From contig NC_009614.1 of NCBI RefSeq assembly GCF_000012825.1, forward strand, positions 3,596,001 to 3,660,000: a DNA stretch of 64,000 nt, in the 5' to 3' direction. This stretch comes from Phocaeicola vulgatus ATCC 8482. GTDB lineage: Bacteria > Bacteroidota > Bacteroidia > Bacteroidales > Bacteroidaceae. Of the stretch, positions 35,084 to 41,235 are shown in pieces. Position numbers and translations under genes: made by a program. Positions within the stretch are counted from its first letter, which is position 1. The number at the start of each line of letters is the position of its first letter. A model generated the notes under the pieces. The model was not told where the DNA came from, did no database searches, and saw only the letters and a list, made by a program, of their open reading frames with translations.

Positions 35084-35990
35084 TTTCTTTCTCCTTTCTT
35101 ATGGTTATACGAATAGATGCTTTCTTTTCGACAGATTTCAGATACTTTGAATACAAATCCGGATAGTCAGTCTGGAATGCCTTGGTGTCGAATGACTTGC
35201 CTGTTGTGGCGGGAGTGACGGAAGCACGCAGTCGTCCGGCATCCCATACATTCACCCCATTCTCTATCATGGCGTTTTTCAGTCCTTCCTTCATCTGTTC
35301 GCTCTGTTCCTTGGCAAAATCCAGCTCTTCCTGGATATCAATAAGCATTTGTACAGCCGCCGCAGTCATCAACTGCAGGTTTCCGGCAGGTGCTATTTCT
35401 GTGGAAAGGTATTTCTCACCCTTCACTTCGCATTCCATGAGGCGCATTACTTCTTCATCAGACCTGCGCTCAACAGGAATAAGCTCGGACTTGTCTCCAC
35501 GGAGCCAGACCCCGTACAGGTTTCTGACTTTCAGTCCGGGATTCTGCCTCTCAAAGAGGTATGCGTATATGGACAACTGCCAGCTAAGGGATTCTTTGTC
35601 TATCCGGTAAGTGGTCTTGATATCCGCCAGGCTGATCTCACCTTCCTTTTCCCATACACAGTCGATGTTGGATGCGAAGTACTCCTCATCGGATACTGTG
35701 TATTCGTTGGCCAGCGCGTCATATCCGGCATTCATGCGCTCACGTAAATAGTTCTCCGCCTCGATGCTTTCAGGCTCGAATCCTGTCGAGTCTACAAATT
35801 CGCATTGTGAATGGATGCGGCTGCCCTTGTCGGCCGCACGCCTCATCACATGGTCGGGAACGCCTTTGTACTTGTCGGGAAACAACTGCCGGCTGATCAT
35901 ACCGGTAATTCCCCGGAGCTGTTTCTCTCCAAGAAAATAGGTGTGGTTCTCTTCATTGAAAACCACAGGGGACTTTACTAATTTTATCAT
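35070..35990 (-). CDS. PD-(D/E)XK exonuclease-like protein
   Basis: 306 residues. The nuclease core lies at about 55-150: GSRIHSQCEF supplies the His/Glu region, and NIDCVWEKEGEISLADIKTTYRI gives D...(D/E)xK, followed by QLSIYAYLFERQ. This is the RecB/Cas4-like family used by phages as a 5'-3' exonuclease together with an annealing protein. The adjacent Rad52-like gene (4-nt overlap) supports a two-component recombination pair. Confidence 0.82.
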   Translation of the reverse strand: MIKLVKSPVVFNEENHTYFLGEKQLRGITGMISRQLFPDKYKGVPDHVMRRAADKGSRIHSQCEFVDSTGFEPESIEAENYLRERMNAGYDALANEYTVSDEEYFASNIDCVWEKEGEISLADIKTTYRIDKESLSWQLSIYAYLFERQNPGLKVRNLYGVWLRGDKSELIPVERRSDEEVMRLMECEVKGEKYLSTEIAPAGNLQLMTAAAVQMLIDIQEELDFAKEQSEQMKEGLKNAMIENGVNVWDAGRLRASVTPATTGKSFDTKAFQTDYPDLYSKYLKSVEKKASIRITIRKEKENECE

Positions 35991-36769
35991 TTCTTTTCAG
36001 GATATTTTTTGCCCATTTCAATACAGGCGTTACGAAACTCGTTATTGTTCTGCATGACTGTGTATCTTTTCCAGACAGACAGGACCTGCGCCCGTGACTT
36101 GCAGGCATTCATCTCATCAACTGCCTGTTTCAGTTGCGCACCGGTAAAAGCGGCAGGAGCCTGTGCCGGATTTTTAGGCACGGTTCTGGCAGGTGCCTGT
36201 TCTTTCACTTTCTCTTTCACTTCACCGAAAACATATCTTACGTCACCTCTGCCGTCAACAATCACCAGTTTGGAGATTTCACGCTGCTGGTTGTATTCAA
36301 TCGACTGTACGTTGAACTTGGCATTTGTTCCAAAACTCTTGGAGCCATTGTAGCCGGTTTTTTCATATATTTCCGAGGAATCCAACGTTATCCAGATGAA
36401 GGGAGCCGTGTAAAGCTCACGACCGATTCCCCAGTTGAAAGCGGCGCGTTTGAAGGCATCGGACGCCTGTCCTTTCTCCTTCTCGGTATTGGACTCCGTA
36501 CCCACATCCTGTTTGTTTACCCATACGCCTTTATCAGTGTCCCAGACAGATATCGTGCAGAACAGGTTTCCGTTTATCAGTTCGTGGCTACGCTGCCAGT
36601 TGTTTGGACCATAGACCTCATCCAGCATACGCATATCAACACGGGCATCTTTATAGAGCAGGAGGGAACAGCCGTTCTGCTTCATCGTGCCGACTCTGCA
36701 TTCAATCTCGGAAGCCAATAATGTTCTGATTTGACTTCCTTGTGCTTTTTCTTCTTTTTTAGCAGCCAT
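35987..36769 (-). CDS. Rad52-superfamily single-strand annealing protein
   Basis: 260 residues. The core at about 35-170 contains LLYKDARVDMRMLDEVYGPNNW, WVNKQDVGTESNTEKEKGQASDAFKRAAFNWGIGREL and YTAPFIWI, the signature of Rad52/22-like (Sak-type) phage annealing proteins. A Pro/Ala linker follows, then a helical C-terminal domain. It pairs complementary single strands resected by the neighbouring nuclease. First gene after promoter P4. Confidence 0.85.
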   Translation of the reverse strand: MAAKKEEKAQGSQIRTLLASEIECRVGTMKQNGCSLLLYKDARVDMRMLDEVYGPNNWQRSHELINGNLFCTISVWDTDKGVWVNKQDVGTESNTEKEKGQASDAFKRAAFNWGIGRELYTAPFIWITLDSSEIYEKTGYNGSKSFGTNAKFNVQSIEYNQQREISKLVIVDGRGDVRYVFGEVKEKVKEQAPARTVPKNPAQAPAAFTGAQLKQAVDEMNACKSRAQVLSVWKRYTVMQNNNEFRNACIEMGKKYPEKK

Positions 36770-36781
36770 AATTTAATTTTA

Positions 36782-36865
36782 TTGGTTTGACTTTTAGTTG
36801 TTTATATCTATAAAGTTATCTTTTATTGACAAGTTTGGCAAACAGAATCTTCGCCATTTTATCGC
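36782..36865 (-). promoter_or_regulatory. Repeated phage promoter P4
   Basis: Minus-strand -33 TTTG (36839-36842), 20-bp spacer, -7 TAACTTTA (36811-36818), leader AGTCAAACCAA (36782-36792) 12 nt before ATG 36769. The upstream box ATGGCGAAGATTCTG is identical to P2. Confidence 0.85.
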
Positions 36866-36888
36866 CATTTTCCCAAAGAATTAGGAGA

Positions 36889-37047
36889 ATGGAAAAGCCA
36901 AAGAATACAATTTTACTCTCCAGCTTCCCGTTCCTGATGATGAACTTGGATAGCAACCCCGAAGAGGGATTCTTTGGGGTATATAATACAATCAGCCAAT
37001 ATGCTGATACAATTTATAATTCTAATAGCATGTTTGTAAACCGGTAA
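36889..37047 (+). CDS. Doubtful small ORF (52 aa)
   Basis: ATG 36889 follows AGGAGA directly and reads MEKPKNTILLSSFPFLMMNL to a stop at 37047. It lies between P4 and the tRNA-like array on the strand opposite to both. No homology or promoter is recognised. It could be a tiny moron or chance. Confidence 0.2.
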   Translation: MEKPKNTILLSSFPFLMMNLDSNPEEGFFGVYNTISQYADTIYNSNSMFVNR

Positions 37048-37140
37048 AAAGGTGCACTATCTTCACAGACCATGCACCGAAATCACAAACATAAAGTAAA
37101 TGCGACAAAACTACTAGTCAGGCCTTCACAGGTTCATGGT

Positions 37141-37243
37141 GGAGAAACCCGGATTCGAACCGGGATGAGTTGCCAGGTCCGCCACATCCAAGGTTGGCCT
37201 TCCTGTCATCTAATGGTGCGTCTGCCTATTCCGCCATTTCTCC
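37141..37243 (-). tRNA. tRNA-like element 1 (class II, Leu-type D arm), no canonical anticodon arm
   Basis: 103 nt. Acceptor GGAGAAA pairs with TTTCTCC (7 bp), the T arm is CCCGG-TTCGAAT-CCGGG, and the D arm TGGCGGAATAGGCAGACGC is of tRNA-Leu type. Checking every 17-nt window between the D and T arms finds no 5-bp stem with a 7-nt loop and U33. Instead there is AAGG-CCAA-CCTT with a 4-nt loop. It is about 10-15 nt longer than a normal tRNA-Leu. The anticodon is not assigned. Confidence 0.6.
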
Positions 37244-37325
37244 GTTTTGCCACCGTACCGCTGTACGGTGGGCTTTTCTCATCTTAATCTATTATTATGA
37301 AAAAGACAATTATCCTCACGGACGT

Positions 37326-37403
37326 CACGCATGAGGGTATCGAACCCTCCCCGACGAAGATCAGTTTTCTGAACTCTTGGGAACCCCGGTTGTTTTATGC
37401 GTG
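37326..37403 (-). tRNA. tRNA-like element 2, abnormal anticodon arm
   Basis: 78 nt. Acceptor CACGCAT/ATGCGTG (7 bp) is contiguous with the T arm GAGGG-TTCGATA-CCCTC. The D arm is weak (AAC/GTT). Where the anticodon arm should be, AAGA-GT-TCAG-AAAA-CTGA-TCTT forms an 8-bp bulged hairpin with an AAAA tetraloop. No 5-bp/7-nt arm with U33 exists. The anticodon is not assigned. Confidence 0.5.
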
Positions 37404-37444
37404 TTATAGCCACCCCATCCCGTGAGGCGGCCCGCATTAAGTTT

Positions 37445-37518
37445 CATTTATGTGATTCGAAATTCACCCTCACGGGCTTTGTTCCCGGATAGTCGGTCAG
37501 GACACACCGGGATAAATG
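37445..37518 (-). other. Possible degenerate tRNA-like element (74 nt)
   Basis: CATTTAT/ATAAATG ends (extendable to 9 bp), a D-like stem CGGT/ACCG with 8-nt loop, a stem CGGG-AACAAAG-CCCG and a T-like stem GTGA/TCAC around ATTTCGAA. Length and order mimic a tRNA, but spacing, U33 and the T-loop are off. Low confidence. Confidence 0.25.
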
Positions 37519-37703
37519 AAGATATAGAATATAACATATAAAAGAGGGCTTCCACCTCACGCTGTCCTTTCCAGCGGCTTTGGGTTAAATTATTATCTAA
37601 CAAATTGTTCTCTGCTTCACTGCCTTGAAGTCTCTAACATGGCTACGTTTATACGGGTAGGTACGGCTCCCGCTCTTCAGGTAAAAATATGCAATTGCAT
37701 CGT

Positions 37704-37774
37704 GGACGATACGGGACTTGAACCCGCGACCCTCAGCTTGGGAAGCTGATGCTCTGCCTCTGAGCTAATCGTCC
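37704..37774 (-). tRNA. tRNA-Gly(CCC), phage-encoded
   Basis: 71 nt with a complete cloverleaf: acceptor GGACGAT/ATCGTCC, D arm GCTC-AGAGGCA-GAGC, anticodon arm TCAGC-TTCCCAA-GCTGA (anticodon CCC), variable GGGTC, T arm GCGGG-TTCAAGT-CCCGT. CCA is not encoded. It is the only ordinary tRNA in the prophage array and is preceded 5' by a conserved hairpin spacer. Confidence 0.92.
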
Positions 37775-37778
37775 ATGC

Positions 37779-37796
37779 GCCCGGACACTTCCGGGC
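37779..37796 (-). repeat. Hairpin spacer 5' of tRNA-Gly
   Basis: GCCCGG-ACACTT-CCGGGC, a 6-bp stem with 6-nt loop, nearly identical to the copy at 37928-37945. Each lies a few nt upstream of a tRNA-type gene on the minus strand, perhaps as a processing signal. Confidence 0.6.
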
Positions 37797-37854
37797 TTGA
37801 TTGATTAATTAGTATTCAATATGATTGAAAGGTTCACCCTCACGGGCTACTGGT

Positions 37855-37924
37855 GCGGACGGGCGGACTCGAACCGCCGACCTCACGGAAAACCATGCGC
37901 TCTGCCTGACTGAGCTACATCCGC
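37855..37924 (-). tRNA. tRNA-like element 3, truncated anticodon arm (UUUU loop)
   Basis: 70 nt. Acceptor GCGGATG/CGTCCGC, D arm GCTC-AGTCAGGCA-GAGC and T arm GGCGG-TTCGAGT-CCGCC are intact. Between D and T arms only 20 nt remain, and CATGG-TTTT-CCGTG forms a 5-bp stem with a 4-nt loop, leaving AGGTC as variable loop. A normal 17-nt anticodon arm cannot fit. Sister of the element at 39253-39321. The anticodon is not assigned. Confidence 0.7.
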
Positions 37925-37927
37925 TTT

Positions 37928-37945
37928 GCCCGGACGCTTCCGGGC
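37928..37945 (-). repeat. Hairpin spacer 5' of tRNA-like element 3
   Basis: GCCCGG-ACGCTT-CCGGGC, the second copy of the spacer hairpin at 37779-37796 (one base different), 3 nt before the tRNA-like gene on the minus strand. Confidence 0.6.
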
Positions 37946-37964
37946 TGATAACAAGCAACCAGGA

Positions 37965-38165
37965 TCAATCCTCACGGATCAACTTCTTTATATACCTGAC
38001 CATATAACCGGGCATCATTCTTTCCCAAAGGAAAGCTGTACATATTGAATATACCAGCCCGATCACATTCAGATAAGTTATATGACCTTCATTATCCAGA
38101 GTGAAAGTCATCAGAGTGGGAACAGCCAGCAGGCTGATCCACATAATGAATAGTATTTTTTTCAT
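37965..38165 (-). CDS. Small two-TM membrane protein of phage (66 aa)
   Basis: The start at ATG 38165 is preferred; a longer frame would overlap the previous gene further. It reads MKKILFIMWISLLAVPTLM, then LNVIGLVYSICTAFLWERMM, two hydrophobic segments joined by a short loop, with a basic end. Small two-span proteins like this are common in Bacteroides phage early regions, roles unknown. A holin is possible but the place is early rather than late. Confidence 0.55.
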   Translation of the reverse strand: MKKILFIMWISLLAVPTLMTFTLDNEGHITYLNVIGLVYSICTAFLWERMMPGYMVRYIKKLIRED

Positions 38166-38458
38166 TCTTGTTTCTTTTTTCCGGTTTTTCCAGTCTTTCT
38201 CATATTCCTGCAATGCATTAGTACTTGTGCGGCATTGCAGAACCATTTTCCGTTCTGCGAGTTTCTCGGCTTGACAGCCTCTATCTTGCCTGATTCGATC
38301 AGACGTTCCAGTTTTTTCTTTCCGCCTACTATTGCGGCTGCCTTTGTCTGTCCGAAATATTCTCCGGACATCACACGCATGATGTTATCCAGAAGGATAT
38401 CAGCGGTATTGTCCATAAGCATAGTTGTCCTTACCTTGTTGTTGCATAGAAAAATCAT
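38162..38458 (-). CDS. Putative DNA-binding (HTH/excisionase-like) phage protein
   Basis: 98 residues. GQTKAAAIVGGKKKLERLIESGKIEAVKP followed by NGKWFCNAAQVLMHC has the shape of an excisionase/MerR-like winged helix (turn, recognition helix, wing). It is a small early protein next to the lysogeny switch, so it is a candidate Xis or regulator. Its start is 2 nt after the previous stop. The final residues overlap the small membrane protein gene by 4 nt. Confidence 0.6.
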   Translation of the reverse strand: MIFLCNNKVRTTMLMDNTADILLDNIMRVMSGEYFGQTKAAAIVGGKKKLERLIESGKIEAVKPRNSQNGKWFCNAAQVLMHCRNMRKTGKTGKKKQE

Positions 38459-38459
38459 A

Positions 38460-38669
38460 TCACTGGGTTCTGGTTACTGTTACCGTTTTCTTTTCGATAT
38501 TGGTTTTCGCGGACCATTTGTATCCGTTCGCACGTTCCACAGCCAGATTGGCACCATAAATCGTGCTGCCGATTGATCTGGCCTGACTTAAAGGGAATAC
38601 CTCACATTCACCGACCGCCATTTTGCGGAGTGTCGGAACGATTTCTTTTTTTTCTGTTGTTTCTGTCAT
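38460..38669 (-). CDS. Small phage protein (69 aa), function unknown
   Basis: Begins MTETTEKKEIVPTLRKMAVG and contains CEVFPLSQARSIGSTIY and TVTVTRTQ. It resembles small proteins with a beta-rich C-terminus found in many Bacteroides prophages. First of a three-gene minus-strand group. No function assigned. Confidence 0.6.
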   Translation of the reverse strand: MTETTEKKEIVPTLRKMAVGECEVFPLSQARSIGSTIYGANLAVERANGYKWSAKTNIEKKTVTVTRTQ

Positions 38670-38746
38670 GATTGAAAAAAATTATAGTAATAGTTCTCCC
38701 GAGCCGATCCGGTCAGCGGCATCACGCCTTTTTCGGGAGATTTACT

Positions 38747-38754
38747 TAACTTTG
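38747..38754 (+). promoter_or_regulatory. -7 element for the membrane moron
   Basis: TAACTTTG matches TAnnTTTG, 28 nt before ATG 38783. No clear -33 TTTG is present. It supports independent expression of this plus-strand gene inside minus-strand phage DNA. Confidence 0.5.
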
Positions 38755-38782
38755 TGGTGTCTAATCAAAAAATTAAGTGGTT

Positions 38783-39235
38783 ATGGAAAAATATGAAATT
38801 GAAGAATGTCTTCACAAAGTATTTAAAAACTCACTTGATATGAAAGCCCAATGGATTTTCAAGATACAGAGTACAATACTCATGGTATCTTCAACAATCT
38901 TCGCTGTTATGGTTTCTTTTGCCAACGTTTCAAATGGCAGTCTTTGCAATCGTGTCCTCTTGGCATCCGCAATTTTATTAAATTCGGTATGTATCCTTTT
39001 CGCAAGCATATCTTTATTCGAGAATCGAGCCATGAGCAATGCATTGTCTCGCATTTCCTATAATAAAATAGTGGAATATAGAATGGGAATCCTTGGAATT
39101 GATTCTTCTTCCTCGAAGCAATACGTTGAGCGTAAGCCCATCTTCGCATTTTGTGAAAAAGCGTCTTACGTTTCATTTCTGTTATTTGTTTTAGCTTTGA
39201 CAGCATGCGCCATATACAAGATTTGTTATACATAA
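38783..39235 (+). CDS. Prophage membrane moron with three TM segments (150 aa)
   Basis: The ATG at 38783 is preferred to GTG 38777. Hydrophobic segments lie at about 26-46 (STILMVSSTIFAVMVSFA), 54-76 (LLASAILLNSVCILFASISL) and 125-148 (VSFLLFVLALTACAIYKI), and a soluble helical stretch separates the second from the third. Opposite strand, own promoter and lower GC mark it as a moron expressed from the prophage. The layout recalls SLATT-type membrane effectors or superinfection-exclusion proteins; no family is secure. Confidence 0.65.
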   Translation: MEKYEIEECLHKVFKNSLDMKAQWIFKIQSTILMVSSTIFAVMVSFANVSNGSLCNRVLLASAILLNSVCILFASISLFENRAMSNALSRISYNKIVEYRMGILGIDSSSSKQYVERKPIFAFCEKASYVSFLLFVLALTACAIYKICYT

Positions 39236-39252
39236 TTCAAATCTTAATTAGA

Positions 39253-39321
39253 GGTGACGGGCGGACTCGAACCGCCGGCCTCATGGGAACCATGTGCTCT
39301 GCCTGACTGAACTACATCACC
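39253..39321 (-). tRNA. tRNA-like element 4, truncated anticodon arm (UUC loop)
   Basis: 69 nt. Acceptor GGTGATG/CGTCACC, D arm GTTC-AGTCAGGCA-GAGC and T arm GGCGG-TTCGAGT-CCGCC are intact. CATGG-TTC-CCATG is a perfect 5-bp stem with only three loop bases where a 17-nt anticodon arm should be. The D loop and T arm are identical to element 3 (37855-37924). The anticodon is not assigned. Confidence 0.7.
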
Positions 39322-39369
39322 TGTTATATATCGTAAATTGAAATCCATGTTTCAACGGCCCTTACAGGT

Positions 39370-39546
39370 CTAGCTGATTATTTTTACAACGACACGAGTC
39401 TGACCCTTACTCACAGCATTATGTCGTTGGCAGATTATGCTTACTCCCGTAGTCCGGTTTGTGCAGGAGGAAATCTGCGAACTCCTAAATACCAAGATGT
39501 CAAAGAACTCTTCTCTGTGTGTTCCCGGTCGCCCACCCAAGAGCAT
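39370..39546 (-). CDS. Doubtful small ORF (58 aa)
   Basis: ATG 39546 to TAG 39370 reads MLLGGRPGTHREEFFDILVF and ends VVVKIIS. A copy of the leader motif (39574-39584) lies 27 nt upstream, farther than the usual 11-13 nt. No family is recognised. The stretch 39322-39369 holds nothing clear. Confidence 0.3.
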   Translation of the reverse strand: MLLGGRPGTHREEFFDILVFRSSQISSCTNRTTGVSIICQRHNAVSKGQTRVVVKIIS

Positions 39547-39593
39547 ACTGGGTGGCGGTTGCCCGCCGGTGGTTTGGTTTGACTTCGGTGAGG

Positions 39594-39782
39594 TTACGGC
39601 TTCTGTACAAGAGAATCTTTCAAGATGCCTGCTGTAATTGCTATGGATTCAAGGGCAGCCTCAAGAACTTTGCATCTTTTTTCTGCCTCAGTCCAGAATT
39701 TTGCATTCTGGTCGCTTTGAAATTTCAGCTCCTTGTTTTGGGCTTCAAGTTCTTCAATTCGTTTTCTTAATTCTTCTTCCAT
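39594..39782 (-). CDS. Small coiled-coil phage protein (62 aa)
   Basis: MEEELRKRIEELEAQNKEL continues as a regular coiled coil through residue 45 and ends in SLVQKP. A small early-gene product typical of phages; function unknown. The frame lies 30 nt after the preceding early gene. Confidence 0.6.
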   Translation of the reverse strand: MEEELRKRIEELEAQNKELKFQSDQNAKFWTEAEKRCKVLEAALESIAITAGILKDSLVQKP

Positions 39783-39812
39783 GATGATTGATATTTGATT
39801 GGTATGATTGAA

Positions 39813-40124
39813 TTATCTGGTTGCATATCCATTGGCCATGTCACCTGTCGGGTTGGCGTACAGGCTTTTCATCGTGAGTCCTGATTTTGGCAGGCGGGGC
39901 TTGATGTTCTGTGAGTAGTTATAGTCTTCCATGGCAAGAATGGCGTCTATCCAAGCTTGTCGTATGGCTGATTTCAAAGTATATCCCTTATAAACTTTCA
40001 TGAACGCCCATGCCCTCTGCATGATGGCTTTGCGGTTATATTTGCCATCCACAACTAACCTATAGTCGCGTTTTTTTGCGCAACTTTTATTACTATTCGA
40101 TTGGATATGTGAACTATTATTCAT
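39813..40124 (-). CDS. First lytic-side early protein (103 aa)
   Basis: ATG at 40124 is chosen because the predicted promoter and operator O1 lie upstream of it; the frame stays open to 40208 but that would place both operators at or inside the coding sequence. It contains YRLVVDGKYNRKAIMQRAWAFMKVYKGYTLKSAIRQAWIDAIL, a segment frequent in Bacteroidales prophages, with a helical DNA-binding look. First gene leftwards from the switch, so probably an early regulator or Cro-like protein. Family unknown. Confidence 0.6.
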   Translation of the reverse strand: MNNSSHIQSNSNKSCAKKRDYRLVVDGKYNRKAIMQRAWAFMKVYKGYTLKSAIRQAWIDAILAMEDYNYSQNIKPRLPKSGLTMKSLYANPTGDMANGYATR

Positions 40125-40152
40125 ATATTTGTTTATTGATTGATTGGTATTG

Positions 40153-40184
40153 CAAAAGTAATCCATAAATGGATAATTTGCAAT
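40153..40184 (-). promoter_or_regulatory. Predicted leftward early promoter
   Basis: Minus-strand -7 TACTTTTG (40153-40160), 20-bp spacer and a -33 TTG (40181-40183). The 14-bp operator O1 fills most of the spacer, directly next to the -7, so repressor binding would block it. Confidence 0.65.
40161..40174. promoter_or_regulatory. Operator O1 (14-bp palindrome)
   Basis: ATCCATAAATGGAT, a perfect palindrome apart from the central bases, matching O2 at 11 of 14 positions or more. It lies inside the leftward promoter. Confidence 0.75.
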
Positions 40185-40202
40185 CATTTGTTTGAGTATA
40201 TT

Positions 40203-40216
40203 ATCCATATTTGGAT
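40203..40216. promoter_or_regulatory. Operator O2 (14-bp palindrome)
   Basis: ATCCATATTTGGAT, 42 bp (four helical turns) from O1. It lies in the spacer of a possible plus-strand repressor promoter (TTTG near 40190, TATATTAA near 40217), which would allow autoregulation. Confidence 0.7.
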
Positions 40217-40240
40217 ATATTAACTATTGATTGTATTGGT

Positions 40241-40639
40241 ATGGTTGAAAGAATTAAGTCTATTATCAATTATTATAAGCTAACTGATAGAGCTTTTGCT
40301 ATTAAATGTAACATTAAGCAGAATACTCTTAGTAGGCAATTGGGAGGTACTAGTGAAGTTAGTCTATCCACTATTGATGCTATATTATCCACTTTTGAAG
40401 ATATTTCCTCAGAATGGTTGTTGCGCGGGAAAGGAACTATGTTACTTTCGGATGTAGAGCATGAACGGAATATCATACCTGACACTAACATGGAACGGAT
40501 GAACCGACTTGTAGATACGATTGCGACTCTACAAGGTGCACTCAATGAGAAAGATAAAACAATAAAGTTGCTTGAAGAAAAGGTAAAGCGCTTGGAAACT
40601 GAATTGGCAATGGTTAAGAATGAATGGAAAGTAGGATAA
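40241..40639 (+). CDS. Phage repressor, XRE/CI-like
   Basis: 132 residues from ATG 40241; a TTG frame start at 40211 lies on top of O2 and is rejected. The N-terminal HTH (ERIKSIINYYKLTDRAFAIKCNIKQNTLSRQLGG, then EVSLSTIDAILSTFEDISSEWLLRGKGTML) is typical of XRE repressors of Bacteroidales phages. A C-terminal coiled coil (EKDKTIKLLEEKVKRLETEL) replaces the LexA-like peptidase domain, so release by self-cleavage is unlikely. It is the lysogeny regulator that faces the leftward early genes across O1/O2. Confidence 0.88.
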   Translation: MVERIKSIINYYKLTDRAFAIKCNIKQNTLSRQLGGTSEVSLSTIDAILSTFEDISSEWLLRGKGTMLLSDVEHERNIIPDTNMERMNRLVDTIATLQGALNEKDKTIKLLEEKVKRLETELAMVKNEWKVG

Positions 40640-40640
40640 T

Positions 40641-41225
40641 ATGCTTTCTTCTTCTTTAAATTTATTACTAGAAAATGCAATAATATATATGGATGAACAA
40701 TTAAACCTACTGAGTATAAAAGAAGGTTTGCCTGGAATGCATAAAGATTTATGCTCTCATTATTATTCAGCATGTATGACTACTTTACACCGTGCAGGTC
40801 ATATAGTAAATGGAACTATTTTACATCTTGATGGTAATAGAAAAGGTAGTATACCTTTATATTGGGAAGATTATTTTGACGAAACAATTGATCGCTCGTG
40901 GAAAGAAATTAATTACTGTACCGATCATGCAGCAGTTTGTATGTCTTGTGTATTAGCTATTCATGAAACAGAATTTACAATTGTGGAACGTTCATGTAAA
41001 GGGGATGGCTTTGATTATTGGTTGGGATATAAAGAAGATCATTTATTTAATCACGCTGCAAGATTGGAAATATCAGGAATATTAAAAGAAAGTAGAACTA
41101 ATACCATTGAAAAACGTTTAAAAGATAAGATGAAACAAACAGAACAGTCTGATGAAACTTGTCTTCCAGCTTATATATCTATAATTGAATTTGGAAAGCC
41201 TAAAGCACTATTTATAAAAAAGTAA
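40641..41225 (+). CDS. Unknown protein A of a two-gene prophage module (194 aa)
   Basis: Begins 1 nt after the repressor stop and ends 10 nt before protein B, so all three are probably co-transcribed. AT-rich. It has a helical N-terminus (CSHYYSACMTTLHRAGHIVNG) and contains HETEFTIVERSCKGDGFDYWLGYKED and NHAARLEISGI. The motif GDGFDYWLG followed by ARLEISG, and the strand AYISIIEFGKPKALF at the end, look like a conserved enzymatic or binding core, but I do not recognise the family. The setting suggests a lysogen-expressed function such as phage exclusion or a toxin-antitoxin pair. Confidence 0.7.
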   Translation: MLSSSLNLLLENAIIYMDEQLNLLSIKEGLPGMHKDLCSHYYSACMTTLHRAGHIVNGTILHLDGNRKGSIPLYWEDYFDETIDRSWKEINYCTDHAAVCMSCVLAIHETEFTIVERSCKGDGFDYWLGYKEDHLFNHAARLEISGILKESRTNTIEKRLKDKMKQTEQSDETCLPAYISIIEFGKPKALFIKK

Positions 41226-41235
41226 TTTGAGTACT

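Noticed and set aside
36826..36888. Extension of the small plus-strand ORF through the P4 promoter
   Set aside because: The sequence is the conserved promoter repeat, not coding DNA.
37141..37243. Calling this a functional tRNA-Leu(TAG) because ATTAGAT resembles an anticodon loop
   Set aside because: The flanking five bases (GCACC and GACAG) do not pair, and no other window gives a valid arm.
39387..39478. Two mini-elements with closing stems CAACGACA/TGTCGTTG and GCAGATT/AATCTGC next to the tRNA-like genes
   Set aside because: No T arm or other tRNA feature; 7-8 bp inverted repeats at this spacing are expected by chance and both lie inside a possible small ORF.
40125..40208. Longer start for the first leftward early gene
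   Set aside because: It would put both operators and the promoter at or inside the coding sequence.
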